DNA of 38,237 bases. Source: Acinetobacter halotolerans. Its GTDB lineage: Bacteria; Pseudomonadota; Gammaproteobacteria; Pseudomonadales; Moraxellaceae. Below, in pieces: positions 1-10,016 of this stretch. Positions within the stretch are counted from its first letter, which is position 1; each line of letters begins with the position of its first letter. The translations under genes and the position numbers were made by a program. The DNA is taken from assembly GCF_004208515.1 (NCBI RefSeq), contig NZ_SGIM01000019.1, positions 1 to 38,237 on the forward strand. The letters are read 5' to 3'. The notes beneath the pieces are model-generated. The model did no database searches. It was not told the origin of the DNA and saw nothing but the letters and a program-made list of their open reading frames with translations.

Positions 1-1
1 A

Positions 2-43
2 TCTCTTTCTGCTTTTGATTATATGATTCGTTCTGGCAGTTAA
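2..43 (+). CDS. possible 3' end of an upstream gene (partial)
   Basis: The first bases read open on the plus strand for 13 codons and end in TAA at 41-43. A strong bidirectional terminator begins about 27 bases later, as expected if a plus-strand gene enters from the left and converges on the minus-strand hydrolase gene. The peptide is too short to recognise, and chance is a real alternative. Confidence 0.22.
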   Translation, partial: SLSAFDYMIRSGS

Positions 44-65
44 TTGTTCGTGAGCTTGTGAATAT

Positions 66-97
66 AAAAATGCCCAAACTTGTTTGGGCATTTTTTA
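66..97. terminator. bidirectional Rho-independent terminator
   Basis: A perfect 9-bp stem (71-79 with 82-90, two-base loop) is flanked by an A run on the left and a T run on the right. It can therefore end transcription in both directions. It lies just past the stop codon of the minus-strand hydrolase gene and serves that gene and anything arriving from the left. Confidence 0.85.
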
Positions 98-102
98 TTG
101 CG

Positions 103-2115
103 TTAAGGTTTATATAAACCATGATCAACAAGATGCTGACGCAGAATTCGACGTAATTCTAAAATTGCTTCAGGTGTTTCTTGTATTGAATGTCCACCGG
201 GTAAGATCTTTTCAGAGACCGCACCATCTAAATGCGCACTTTTATAAGGGACGATGCCATCGGTAATGATATTGGGATCGTCACTTTTGGTAATGTTGCC
301 CATAATTGAATGGAAAACTAAACCTTTTTCAGGTGGAATATCGGCGGTCAGCTCCATGAATTTTGATTTTTTGCTTAATTCACTTGGGCCATTTTGAATA
401 ACATCACTGGTTAGCGTTTTTACAAAGTCCTTAAGCTCTATATCATCACTGGTCAATGTATCCGCCAAAGTGGTTAAGAAGGTTGCGGGTAAACGAATGA
501 TTTTACGCGCAGCTAAGGTAAACCAACGATCGGCATAATCAGTACCACGATGTGGTGAAGCCAAGAAAATGGCTCGATCAAAGTTTGTAATTGGCTTCAT
601 TTTGAGACGTTCACTAATCACTGGATGCTTTCTGAGTTGAGTTTGTTGGCGACTACTCATCATTTCTAACGCTTGTTTGGATAGATCAACATCGCTAACC
701 AGAAGTCGACTAATAATCCCGCCCATACTATGACCAATGAGAACAGCATCTTTTGCCGCGGCATCTTTTGGATTTAATGAAGAAAATGCTTGTTTTAATA
801 ATGCATAAATTTGAAAACGGCTTTCTAAGATTGGCATATTGGTTGAGTAGAAAACTTGCCATACTTGATATTGTTCACGTAAAACAGTATCACCCATAAT
901 ATCATTGGTAACAGCAATCCAAGCCTCTGGGCTACTTGCAAGACCATGGACTAACACGATTATTTTCTTATTTGGATTATACGGTTCTAACATGTATAGA
1001 TGTGGCATAGTTAAATGCTGATCTCGATCAATCAAGCTTAAATATGCTGCCGCACCTAAATTATTTTCTGCTAACCAAAGTCCATATGGTGCAGAGAAAT
1101 TCGCTGCAAGTGAGTAGGGCTTACCTGCAATATTTACTTTTTCAGTGTTATAGGGGTCATAAGCTTTAATTTCAAACTCGGGACTAGTCAATACATCTTT
1201 GACAGTCGCAGCGGGTTTTTTTGGTTGCGCAATAATAGTTGAGGCTAAATAACGTGCTGGATGGATATTGGGATTTACGCCATCAGGATAGGCATAATTT
1301 AATGGATCAAGAATATATTTATTATCATGCTTACGATCTGAGTTGGCAAAAACTGCAACAAAATCCGAGCCGAATCCATCACGACGGTTAAGTGCGCGTA
1401 AGCCTGAAAAATTCATGTTGTAGCTAGAAACAAACTGTTCTAGGCTTTCATTTTGTAAACGCTGATATTCTCTTAAATCGAGTGAATAGGTGCTTTTTCC
1501 GATTTTAATCGTCGGTTCAAATGCCTGTTTAGGATGTCTAACTTTGTGTACATGTACGAGTCTAGCTAAAGCTTGGTTATAAAAATCTCGAATTTGTACT
1601 TGGCGGTTATCAAATAGGCGTTCTTGGGGCTGGCGAGTCGTTTTAAATAAATAAGCATAGCTGTAACGAATCGTTTTATCCAAAGCATCTAGTTCTTGAT
1701 CTAAACATTGTTCATAGGCTTTTTGGATAATTTTTTGTTCTTCTTCAGCTTTATGCTTTGTCAGTTTACTGACTTTACATTCAGATGACTCTGATAAGGC
1801 CATTGCTTTGGCGAGGTATAACTCGCTTGCGGTTGATAGTAATTGTTCATCCAATATCTGAGGGATTTCGTGTAGGTCAGCGACGCATTCATTAGGGGTT
1901 TCCATACAAATCTTAGCGGCTTTGCCCGACATTGAAAGCACATTGAGGCTGGCCTCACTGAGTTTTTTTTGTGTCAAAATGCTGTTACGTTCATTGGCAA
2001 TGGTGACATTCAATGCTTGTTCTTTGAGGCTGACAACCTGACAACCACTGAACATGAGGGTACTGAGTAAGCTGATAACAAATAGACGTTTATTGGGGGT
2101 AAATGCTTGCATCAT
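103..2115 (-). CDS. lipoprotein with C-terminal alpha/beta-hydrolase (lipase-like) domain
   Basis: A 670-residue protein with a lipoprotein signal: basic start, hydrophobic stretch, then a lipobox ending in Gly-Cys near residue 25. This predicts a lipid-anchored envelope protein. The C-terminal half is an alpha/beta hydrolase. It has a VLVHGL oxyanion-hole strand near residue 387, a nucleophile elbow GHSMGG with Ser463, and a likely triad completed by Asp619 (ITDGIVP) and His642 (GGHS). The roughly 330 residues before the fold are long for a lipase and match no domain I recognise. The substrate is unknown; esters, lipids or a peptidase-like role are possible. The gene has its own terminators on both sides and appears monocistronic. 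Two adjacent ATG codons (2115, 2112) could start it, and neither has a strong Shine-Dalgarno sequence. Confidence 0.8.
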   Translation of the reverse strand: MMQAFTPNKRLFVISLLSTLMFSGCQVVSLKEQALNVTIANERNSILTQKKLSEASLNVLSMSGKAAKICMETPNECVADLHEIPQILDEQLLSTASELYLAKAMALSESSECKVSKLTKHKAEEEQKIIQKAYEQCLDQELDALDKTIRYSYAYLFKTTRQPQERLFDNRQVQIRDFYNQALARLVHVHKVRHPKQAFEPTIKIGKSTYSLDLREYQRLQNESLEQFVSSYNMNFSGLRALNRRDGFGSDFVAVFANSDRKHDNKYILDPLNYAYPDGVNPNIHPARYLASTIIAQPKKPAATVKDVLTSPEFEIKAYDPYNTEKVNIAGKPYSLAANFSAPYGLWLAENNLGAAAYLSLIDRDQHLTMPHLYMLEPYNPNKKIIVLVHGLASSPEAWIAVTNDIMGDTVLREQYQVWQVFYSTNMPILESRFQIYALLKQAFSSLNPKDAAAKDAVLIGHSMGGIISRLLVSDVDLSKQALEMMSSRQQTQLRKHPVISERLKMKPITNFDRAIFLASPHRGTDYADRWFTLAARKIIRLPATFLTTLADTLTSDDIELKDFVKTLTSDVIQNGPSELSKKSKFMELTADIPPEKGLVFHSIMGNITKSDDPNIITDGIVPYKSAHLDGAVSEKILPGGHSIQETPEAILELRRILRQHLVDHGLYKP

Positions 2116-2184
2116 GGATCAGCACAGGTCATGGAAATGGTTATAGTTATAATACTGAAATAAGATGTTTTTTCAATGAATAAA

Positions 2185-2211
2185 AAATAGGCTGTACCAG
2201 ACAGCCTATTT
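2185..2211 (-). terminator. Rho-independent terminator of the TPR lipoprotein gene
   Basis: An 11-bp stem (2185-2195 with 2201-2211, five-base loop) is followed, in the minus direction, by a T-rich tail. It lies about 20 bases past the stop of the minus-strand gene that ends at 2233, so it separates that gene from the hydrolase gene. Confidence 0.8.
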
Positions 2212-2232
2212 ATATTTAAAGCGAAGATAAAA

Positions 2233-3132
2233 TTAGTTCATAACTTGCCAAACATTCCAGCGTTTACCAGATTCTACTTCACGAATTAAACGATCAGCCA
2301 CTTCTGCTTCATCTGGGAATTTAATTTTATAGTTCTTTAAGGTTTGAATTGCATTTTTCTTCTGTTCTAACCAAAGATAGTTATTAGCAGCAGAAAGATA
2401 AGCCTCTTGAACTCCGCCTTTGATTGCTTTATCTAAATACGGAATTGCTTCACGTTGACCGCCACCTTCAGATAAACCAAAACCGAACCAGAAATTGATT
2501 TCGGGATCATTTGGACTAATTGCAAGAATACGTTGCGCGTAATTTAAAGATTTAGAAGTATAAGATGTACCCAAATCTAAGTTGCGGGCCATCACGCTAG
2601 CTTTAAATGCACGCGTTAATACATCAAATGATGCGTTTGGTTTTTCTGCTAAAGCATCAAGTTTATGGGTGATTTCTTTAAGTTTAACTTCATAGCCTTT
2701 GCGTTCTTGACGATCAGGGAAACGTGGTGGGTAATGGCGTGCCTTACCTTCAACCAATTGTAAGAAATCATCAATTTCAGTGACATCAACTTCATTATCA
2801 CCAGCGAGTACGGCATATTTCATGCTACGTTGTTTGCTATCAATCGTTGGAACAATGAGTTTGTTTACATCCAAAGTCATTGATTTAGACGGATCATTTT
2901 GTAATGAAACGACCATTTTGGTTACTGGTTGAGCTGTGGCATCTTTAATTGCCAATTCAAAACTTGGCGGTGCATCATACTGGATTGGATTTAAAGCATA
3001 GAAAGCTGGAGTAGGATCAGGTTCTTTAAATACAAATGGTTCAGCAACACTTTCTTTTTTTGTTGGAGCAATACCACATGCCGTTAGAAATGAGGTTGAA
3101 AGTACGAGTAATGCCAAAGGCTTAAAATTCAT
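2233..3132 (-). CDS. TPR-containing lipoprotein
   Basis: A 299-residue protein with a clear lipoprotein signal: short basic start, hydrophobic core, lipobox LTAC with Cys19. It should be exported and lipidated. The middle is unremarkable and charged. Residues about 200-285 form helical pairs typical of tetratricopeptide repeats, with phrases such as AISPNDPEINFWFGFGL and IPYLDKAI, which suggest a protein-interaction scaffold. No enzymatic motif is seen. It lies downstream of cysE but across a 105-base gap, and it has its own terminator. The family is seen as a conserved hypothetical in Acinetobacter; the function is not known to me. Confidence 0.75.
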   Translation of the reverse strand: MNFKPLALLVLSTSFLTACGIAPTKKESVAEPFVFKEPDPTPAFYALNPIQYDAPPSFELAIKDATAQPVTKMVVSLQNDPSKSMTLDVNKLIVPTIDSKQRSMKYAVLAGDNEVDVTEIDDFLQLVEGKARHYPPRFPDRQERKGYEVKLKEITHKLDALAEKPNASFDVLTRAFKASVMARNLDLGTSYTSKSLNYAQRILAISPNDPEINFWFGFGLSEGGGQREAIPYLDKAIKGGVQEAYLSAANNYLWLEQKKNAIQTLKNYKIKFPDEAEVADRLIREVESGKRWNVWQVMN

Positions 3133-3175
3133 GATCTACATCCATTAATTTTAGTAAGGTGATAAAAGAGATTGA

Positions 3176-3200
3176 TTTCGCTAGTCTAGGAAAAGCGAAA
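3176..3200 (-). terminator. weak hairpin downstream of cysE
   Basis: An inverted repeat with 7-base arms (3176-3182 and 3194-3200) and an 11-base loop lies between the cysE stop and the TPR lipoprotein start. In the minus direction it is followed by a mixed T-rich stretch rather than a clean T run. It may be a weak terminator or part of the next gene's leader. Confidence 0.35.
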
Positions 3201-3237
3201 CCAACTTGCAATGTATGAGATGTTGTATTTTTATAAT

Positions 3238-4059
3238 TTACTCCGTTTTTGATGGAATACTTTGTGCTTCACATTCACGTCTAACTTCTTCAATGATTTT
3301 TAACTCTTCTTTACTAAACGGTTGGGTTTTAGAATTCTGACCTTTAAATGTTGGGTCGAGTAGCGAGAGTCTTTGGCAAAGCGTATTCATCCGTTTTTCA
3401 TTTTTCTGCATACGATCTAGTAGAACTCGAATACCTTCTAAAATAGGATCTGCTTGCTCTTCAGTTGTTGCATATGGTTCGAACCCAATACTCTCAGCAT
3501 AGTCTCGACGCAGTGCTTCTTGCTCTGTTTGTTCTACTGTTACTGGCTCTTTGAAAATATAGCGAGCTGGGCTACCCACGGCTGTTACACCCGCAGGGAC
3601 TTCTTTTGTCACGACCGCATTAGAGCCAACTTTTGCACCTTTGTGTACCGTAAAAGGTCCTAAAATTTTTGCACCTGCACCAACCACAACACCATCTTCT
3701 AAAGTAGGATGACGTTTACCTTTGTTCCATGTGGTCCCCCCTAAGGTGACTCCATGATAGAGGGTAACATCATTACCAATCTCAGCAGTTTCACCAATCA
3801 CAACACCCATGCCATGATCTATGAAGAAGCGTTTGCCAATTTTCGCACCTGGATGGATTTCGATACCTGTTGCAAATCGACTAAAAGACGACAGCAGGCG
3901 GGCAGTGCCTTTATATTCTTTTTTCCATAACTCATGTGCCATGCGATGCATAATCAATGCATGAATACCCGGATAAGTGGTCAGAACTTCGAGTGTATTG
4001 CGTGCAGCAGGATCACGTGCAAATACAGCTTCGATATCTTCTTTGAGCTGTTTAATCAT
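3238..4059 (-). CDS. cysE: serine O-acetyltransferase
   Basis: Transfers acetyl from acetyl-CoA to L-serine, the committed step of cysteine synthesis. The 273-residue protein has a short helical N-domain (RDPAA near residue 15), then left-handed beta-helix hexapeptide repeats with both catalytic His motifs: [12 protein letters not shown] and YHGVTLGGT. The GSPAR loop closes the helix. The N-domain is short, as in EpsC-type enzymes, and there is a long charged C-terminal tail. The tail ends in Lys-Thr-Glu, not the Ile that docks into cysteine synthase in E. coli. The start is set by a near-perfect Shine-Dalgarno (AAGGAGGA) before the ATG at 4059. An upstream ATG at 4104 is open but lacks one. 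The first 8 bases overlap the end of trmJ, so translation is probably coupled. Confidence 0.93.
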   Translation of the reverse strand: MIKQLKEDIEAVFARDPAARNTLEVLTTYPGIHALIMHRMAHELWKKEYKGTARLLSSFSRFATGIEIHPGAKIGKRFFIDHGMGVVIGETAEIGNDVTLYHGVTLGGTTWNKGKRHPTLEDGVVVGAGAKILGPFTVHKGAKVGSNAVVTKEVPAGVTAVGSPARYIFKEPVTVEQTEQEALRRDYAESIGFEPYATTEEQADPILEGIRVLLDRMQKNEKRMNTLCQRLSLLDPTFKGQNSKTQPFSKEELKIIEEVRRECEAQSIPSKTE

Positions 4060-4891
4060 TGGACTGATCCTCCTTCGTGTTTTTTTTCCACGAACCATTC
4101 GCAAGTGCTTGCACTCGGCTAAATATTCCGCGTAATAAATGATATTCCATACGATCTAATTGTATCCTTCCAAATAAACGACGCAAGCGTAATGGAAGTA
4201 AACGGGGATTATTTGGGTCTAAAAACTCAATTTCTGTGAGCATTTTTTCTAAATGGGGGTAAAACTCTTCCATTTGCTGTTGATTTACGAGAGGTTCATC
4301 CCACTGCATACTTTGTTGTTGTTTGAGTTGCATGTGGTCATCTGGCATGTTGAGCGCTTGAGTATTTTGTTCAAGTGCAGCCATACGTAACTCATAACAA
4401 ACCACCTGAATGGCTTGAGCCACATTGAGAACACCATATTCAGGATCAACAGGAATGGTTAAATGATAATTTGCCAAAGCCAATTCTTCGTTGGTTAAGC
4501 CACGATCTTCACGACCAAAGACAATCGCAATATTCTGTTGTTGCTTTGCTGCTTGCAATGCTTCTTTTGCAGCAGGGCGAACATCGAGTAGTGGCCAAGG
4601 AATCGTACGACTACGTGCACTGGTACCAAACACCAAGTGACAGTCTTGAATCGCTTGTTCTAAGGTATCTACAATTTCGATCTGTTCAATTAAATCTTGT
4701 GCACCTGCGGCTAACGCATCAATATCTGGATGCGGATAAGTCTTGGGCGCAACTAATACAAGTTTAGACAAACCCATAGTTTTCATTGCACGTAACGCAC
4801 TACCAATATTTGCAGGTAGTGTGGTATTGACCATCACAATACGCACATGATCCAAATGTTTGGACACGTTGTTTGAGTCAAACAGGTTCAT
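4052..4891 (-). CDS. trmJ: tRNA (cytidine/uridine-32) 2'-O-methyltransferase TrmJ
   Basis: Methylates the 2'-hydroxyl of nucleotide 32 in the anticodon loop of tRNAs, using SAM. The 279-residue protein is a SPOUT (trefoil-knot) enzyme. It has motif 1 NIGSALRAM near residue 28, motif 2 [13 protein letters not shown], and motif 3 with [15 protein letters not shown], followed by the typical helical C-terminal extension. Length fits the family. It starts 13 bases after the dnaE stop and its end overlaps cysE, so dnaE-trmJ-cysE is probably one transcript. An 8-A run sits near the 3' end, beside the cysE Shine-Dalgarno. Confidence 0.9.
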   Translation of the reverse strand: MNLFDSNNVSKHLDHVRIVMVNTTLPANIGSALRAMKTMGLSKLVLVAPKTYPHPDIDALAAGAQDLIEQIEIVDTLEQAIQDCHLVFGTSARSRTIPWPLLDVRPAAKEALQAAKQQQNIAIVFGREDRGLTNEELALANYHLTIPVDPEYGVLNVAQAIQVVCYELRMAALEQNTQALNMPDDHMQLKQQQSMQWDEPLVNQQQMEEFYPHLEKMLTEIEFLDPNNPRLLPLRLRRLFGRIQLDRMEYHLLRGIFSRVQALANGSWKKNTKEDQSND

Positions 4892-4904
4892 ATATTATCC
4901 AAAT

Positions 4905-7900
4905 TTAAGAATATTGAGAGATTTCAGTTTGATAAAGATCTAAAGCTTCATCCATTGACATATTTTCAGGTGGTGGGGCAACAACACTGACTTTCGGAGC
5001 TTCAGCGACTTTTGCTGCTTTGGATTTCACTTGATATTCAATGAAAATTGCATCTTTTCCAAAATAATCGCGTAACTTTGCTAGCAGTTCATCTAGCGGC
5101 GCAACTTTCCATTGTGCGCCTAAGTGTAATTCTGCAGTTGCAAAGCTTTGTTCAATTTGTATGTGTAAGCCAATATGTTGGCACATATCAATATTACAAT
5201 AGGGTAAAAGCAGTGTTTGCAGATCTTTTGCCAATGATTTTGTCATTAAATCGTGGCTTAAGCGAACTTGGATACTCTGAGCGCGTTTTTGGCGAATCTC
5301 ATTTAAACTAAACGCCTTGCTTAACCGCGCCATTGGACGGTCAAAACCTTCGCGTTCGTAAATTTCACCTTCAATCACTACAACCTGTTCTAAGCGAACG
5401 ATCTCTTTGTAGCGTTGGAAACGTTCATGATTGCAACTGATCTCAACACGTGCTGTACCGTCATCTAAAGTGATCATAATGCGGTTTGGGAAGTTTGCAA
5501 TATCGACAACCAATCCAGCAAAAACAGTAGTAACACCACGACGTGTTGGTGTGAGTTCATTGAGTTTGGCAGGTACAAATGATTTTAATTCAGGGCGGTA
5601 GACATCAATTGGATGACCTGTTAAGTATAAACCAAGCGTATCTTTTTCACCTTTTAGGCGAACTTCATCCGCCCAAGGTTTAACGGGTTTGGCCGGTTTT
5701 CGTTGAACTTCTTCAACTTCACCAAACAAGTCCATGATCCCCGTTTCGCGGTTGCTTCGGGCTTGTTCAGCCGCTTGCACAGCTTCAGGGAGTTGTGCCA
5801 TGAGGCTTGAACGTTCAATACCTAAACAATCCAGTGCACCTGCACGGATCAAAGCTTCTAAGGTACGTTTGTTGATTTTCTTTAGATCAATACGATGACA
5901 GAAATCAAATAAATCTTTGTAAGGACCTTCTTTTGTGCGCGAGTCGATTACAGACTGCATCGCCTGTTCGCCAACACCTTTAATCGCACCTAGTCCATAC
6001 ACAATGGTTTGTTCATCACTGGCATGGAAGTGATACAACGACATATTTACCGAAGGTGGAAGCACCTCTAACTTATTATTACGGCAGTCATCAATTAAAA
6101 ATACAATGCTGTCGGTATTTTGCATTTCCGATGACAGTACCGCCGCCATAAACTCAGCAGGGTAATGCGCTTTTAACCAAGCTGTATGGTAGGCAACTAA
6201 GGCATATGCTGCGGCATGGGATTTGTTAAAACCATAACCTGCGAACTTTTCCATATAGTCGAAGATATGGTTGGCCGTTGCGACATCAATGCCTTTTTGT
6301 CCTGCACCTTCGGTAAAGATTTGGCGTTGTTTTACCATTTCTTCAGGTTTCTTTTTACCCATCGCACGACGGAGTAAATCTGCACCACCAAGCGTATAGC
6401 CTGCACAGATCTGTGCAGCCTGCATCACCTGTTCTTGATAAACCATAATACCGTAGGTTGGTTCTAATACGCCTTCAAGTAAAGGATGCAGATATTCAAA
6501 CTCACCGCCATGCATACGATGGATAAAGTCTGGAATAAGATCCATTGGACCTGGGCGATATAAGGAAACGAAGGCAATAATTTCTTCAAATTTGCTTGGT
6601 CGTGCTTCCTTCAGCATTTTTTTCATGCCGACGGATTCAAACTGGAACACCGCAGTTGTATTTGCATTGGCAAATACAAGATAGGCATCTTTATCATCCA
6701 ATGGCACATCAACAATATTTAAAGGAACTGCCGATTTGATTCGTTTGTTGATATTTTGAACAGCATCTTCGATTACGGTCAGGTTACGTAAACCCAAGAA
6801 GTCAAACTTAACCAGACCAGCGGCTTCAACGTCATCTTTGTCATATTGCGCAACACGGCCAGTACCATCAGCTTCACACAGAACAGCTGAGTAGTCGGTA
6901 ATTTTTCCCGGTGCAATCACCACACCACCAGCATGTTTACCAGTGTTACGCGTGATCCCTTCGAGTTTGAGCGCCATTTCCCAAATCTCAGCGGCGTCGT
7001 CATGATCTGGATTTGAAGGATTGGTGACAATATCTTTAAGTTGCGGTTCCATGTCGATGGCTGTTGCCAAATCAACACCAAGCGGTTTGGTTGGTACCAT
7101 TTTTGAAATACGATCGGCTAGACCATACGATTTACTCAATACACGTGCGACATCTCGAATCGCACCTTTTGCAGCCATCGTACCGAACGTGGCAATCTGT
7201 GAAACTGCTTCACGGCCATAGTTTTGAGCAACGTATTCAATGACACGGTCACGACCTGCAATACAGAAATCGACATCGAAATCGGGCATTGAGACACGTT
7301 CAGGATTTAAGAAACGTTCAAAGAGAAGGTCATAACGCAGGGGATCAAGATCGGTAATTTTTAAACTATATGCGACCAAAGACCCAGCACCCGAACCACG
7401 TCCGGGACCAACAGGCACACCATTATTTTTGGCCCATTGAATAAAGTCCATGACGATCAGGAAATATCCGGGGAAACCCATTTTCAGGATAATGTCGACT
7501 TCATACTTAATTCGCTCATCATAGGGCTTGCGAATTTCCGCCCAGTCTTCATCGCGCTCTGTAATCGGATAAAGATGATTAAGACGTTCTTCTAAGCCTT
7601 CACGAGATAAATGTTCGAAGTAACTATCAATGGTATAACCATCTGGAATCGGGAAGTCGGGTAAGAAATAAGTACCCAATTGCAACGCGACATTACAACG
7701 TTGCGCGATGTAGTAACTGTTAGCGATCGCACTCGGAATGTCTGAAAATAGTTCAGACATTTGTTCGCCAGTTTTAAAGTATTGTTCTGAACTAAAGTTT
7801 TTAGGGCGCTTATTATCACCCAATACATAACCATCGGCGATGCAAACACGCGCTTCGTGAGCATCATAATCATGTTGTTCGATGAAGTGCACATCATTGT

Positions 7901-8468
7901 GTGCAACCACACCAATTTGATATTTTTCTGCAAGTTTGAGGGCCTGCTGAATAAAATCTTCTTCACCAGCACGTTCAGTTCGTGTGAGCGCTAAATAGAC
8001 GCGGTTACCAAACTTTTCGATCCACGCTTCTAATAAGGGTTCAGCTTTTTGTGGGTTAGAAGAGCAGAGCATTTGCCCGACATCACTACGTTGCCCGAGT
8101 AATACGATTAAATCTTCAGATTGTTCGAGTATCCAATCTTTTTTTACACAGGGAATGCTGAGCTGTTGACCTTCGATAAAGCCTCGAGAAACGATTTCGG
8201 TTAGACTCCTCCAACCTGTATTGCTCATCGCTAATAACGTGGCTCTATGTTCAGCATCATTTAAGCGGATCACACTGCCAAGAATCGGTTTAATACCTTT
8301 CTTTAGGCAAGCCTCATAAAATTTCACAGCAGCATGTAAGTTAGATAAATCTGTAAGTGCCAGTGCAGGCATTTCATCTTTTACTGCAACTTTGACCAAA
8401 TCAGGTATGCGAACAATCGATTCCGTAATCGAAAATTCTGTATGAATACCAAGATGAACAAACTGCAT
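4905..8468 (-). CDS. dnaE: DNA polymerase III alpha subunit
   Basis: The replicative polymerase catalytic subunit, 1187 residues from the start chosen here. The order is an N-terminal PHP domain (HLGIHTEFS at the start, HNDVHFIEQHDYDAHEAR later), then the C-family polymerase core with the catalytic acidic pair in PDFDVDF, a helix-hairpin-helix region, an internal clamp-binding motif (IMDLFG, near residue 905), and an OB fold. The start at ATG 8468 has a Shine-Dalgarno (TAAGGAT) and gives the usual family N-terminus MQFVHLG. The frame is open to 8561, but that extension has no ribosome site and does not match the family. First gene of the dnaE-trmJ-cysE run. Confidence 0.96.
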   Translation of the reverse strand: MQFVHLGIHTEFSITESIVRIPDLVKVAVKDEMPALALTDLSNLHAAVKFYEACLKKGIKPILGSVIRLNDAEHRATLLAMSNTGWRSLTEIVSRGFIEGQQLSIPCVKKDWILEQSEDLIVLLGQRSDVGQMLCSSNPQKAEPLLEAWIEKFGNRVYLALTRTERAGEEDFIQQALKLAEKYQIGVVAHNDVHFIEQHDYDAHEARVCIADGYVLGDNKRPKNFSSEQYFKTGEQMSELFSDIPSAIANSYYIAQRCNVALQLGTYFLPDFPIPDGYTIDSYFEHLSREGLEERLNHLYPITERDEDWAEIRKPYDERIKYEVDIILKMGFPGYFLIVMDFIQWAKNNGVPVGPGRGSGAGSLVAYSLKITDLDPLRYDLLFERFLNPERVSMPDFDVDFCIAGRDRVIEYVAQNYGREAVSQIATFGTMAAKGAIRDVARVLSKSYGLADRISKMVPTKPLGVDLATAIDMEPQLKDIVTNPSNPDHDDAAEIWEMALKLEGITRNTGKHAGGVVIAPGKITDYSAVLCEADGTGRVAQYDKDDVEAAGLVKFDFLGLRNLTVIEDAVQNINKRIKSAVPLNIVDVPLDDKDAYLVFANANTTAVFQFESVGMKKMLKEARPSKFEEIIAFVSLYRPGPMDLIPDFIHRMHGGEFEYLHPLLEGVLEPTYGIMVYQEQVMQAAQICAGYTLGGADLLRRAMGKKKPEEMVKQRQIFTEGAGQKGIDVATANHIFDYMEKFAGYGFNKSHAAAYALVAYHTAWLKAHYPAEFMAAVLSSEMQNTDSIVFLIDDCRNNKLEVLPPSVNMSLYHFHASDEQTIVYGLGAIKGVGEQAMQSVIDSRTKEGPYKDLFDFCHRIDLKKINKRTLEALIRAGALDCLGIERSSLMAQLPEAVQAAEQARSNRETGIMDLFGEVEEVQRKPAKPVKPWADEVRLKGEKDTLGLYLTGHPIDVYRPELKSFVPAKLNELTPTRRGVTTVFAGLVVDIANFPNRIMITLDDGTARVEISCNHERFQRYKEIVRLEQVVVIEGEIYEREGFDRPMARLSKAFSLNEIRQKRAQSIQVRLSHDLMTKSLAKDLQTLLLPYCNIDMCQHIGLHIQIEQSFATAELHLGAQWKVAPLDELLAKLRDYFGKDAIFIEYQVKSKAAKVAEAPKVSVVAPPPENMSMDEALDLYQTEISQYS

Positions 8469-8568
8469 AAATCTATCCTTAACACGACCGTCGATTATTC
8501 TAGCACGCTCTGTGTTTGACAGCTGTCTAATATTTTTGCAATAAGACATTATCGGAAGCAAAAAAAGA

Positions 8569-8594
8569 AAAACCGATGCATATACATCGGTTTG
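8569..8594 (-). terminator. Rho-independent terminator of ansB
   Basis: A 9-bp stem (8570-8578 with 8585-8593, six-base loop) is followed in the minus direction by a T-rich run extending to about 8560. It lies about 20 bases after the asparaginase stop. Confidence 0.85.
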
Positions 8595-8612
8595 TCAAAT
8601 TAGAAAGAGAAA

Positions 8613-9698
<1,086 letters not shown>

Positions 9699-9809
9699 TT
9701 ATCTTCCATTGAAACACAATGCCTATGCCAGACATTGCGACTATTATTTGAATTTTTAGTCGTTAAATCATTGGCATTTTATTTTTTATTGGGGTGCGCT
9801 TCGAGGGCT

Positions 9810-9863
9810 AATAGTTGCTCGAATAGTTGAATGGATAATTTTATTAATAGTGTTTGAATAGTG
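9810..9863. promoter_or_regulatory. four phased AATAGT repeats upstream of ansB
   Basis: AATAGT occurs at 9810, 9822, 9846 and 9857, each followed by TT or GT. The spacings are 12, 24 and 11 bases, close to whole turns of the helix. The array lies 130-180 bases upstream of the ansB start in a 300-base gap without a credible gene. It could be a regulator-binding array; that is an inference from spacing only. The rest of the gap (9690-9800 and 9870-9975) is A+T-rich and shows no feature I can support. Confidence 0.35.
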
Positions 9864-9977
9864 GATTAAAACGAACAATATCAGTTGTTTGTAATCAAGT
9901 TGTAATGCAACACATGGTTTTGCATCATCTTGGTGCGATTTTTCCAAATTACAGACGGAGTAGTCTAAAATAAAAAA

Positions 9978-10002
9978 AGCAATGTCTAGCTTAGACATTG
10001 CT
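9978..10002 (-). terminator. Rho-independent terminator of alaA
   Basis: A perfect 11-bp stem (9978-9988 with 9992-10002, three-base loop) is followed in the minus direction by seven T residues. It lies 15 bases after the alaA stop. Confidence 0.9.
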
Positions 10003-10016
10003 CTTAATTTTATTGA

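Noticed and set aside
8469..8561. A 31-residue N-terminal extension of dnaE
   Set aside because: The family begins at MQFVHLG; the ATG at 8468 has a good Shine-Dalgarno and the upstream ATG has none.
9786..9998. A 70-codon open frame on the minus strand between alaA and ansB
   Set aside because: It overlaps the alaA terminator, has no credible ribosome site, and its peptide looks like translated A+T-rich spacer.
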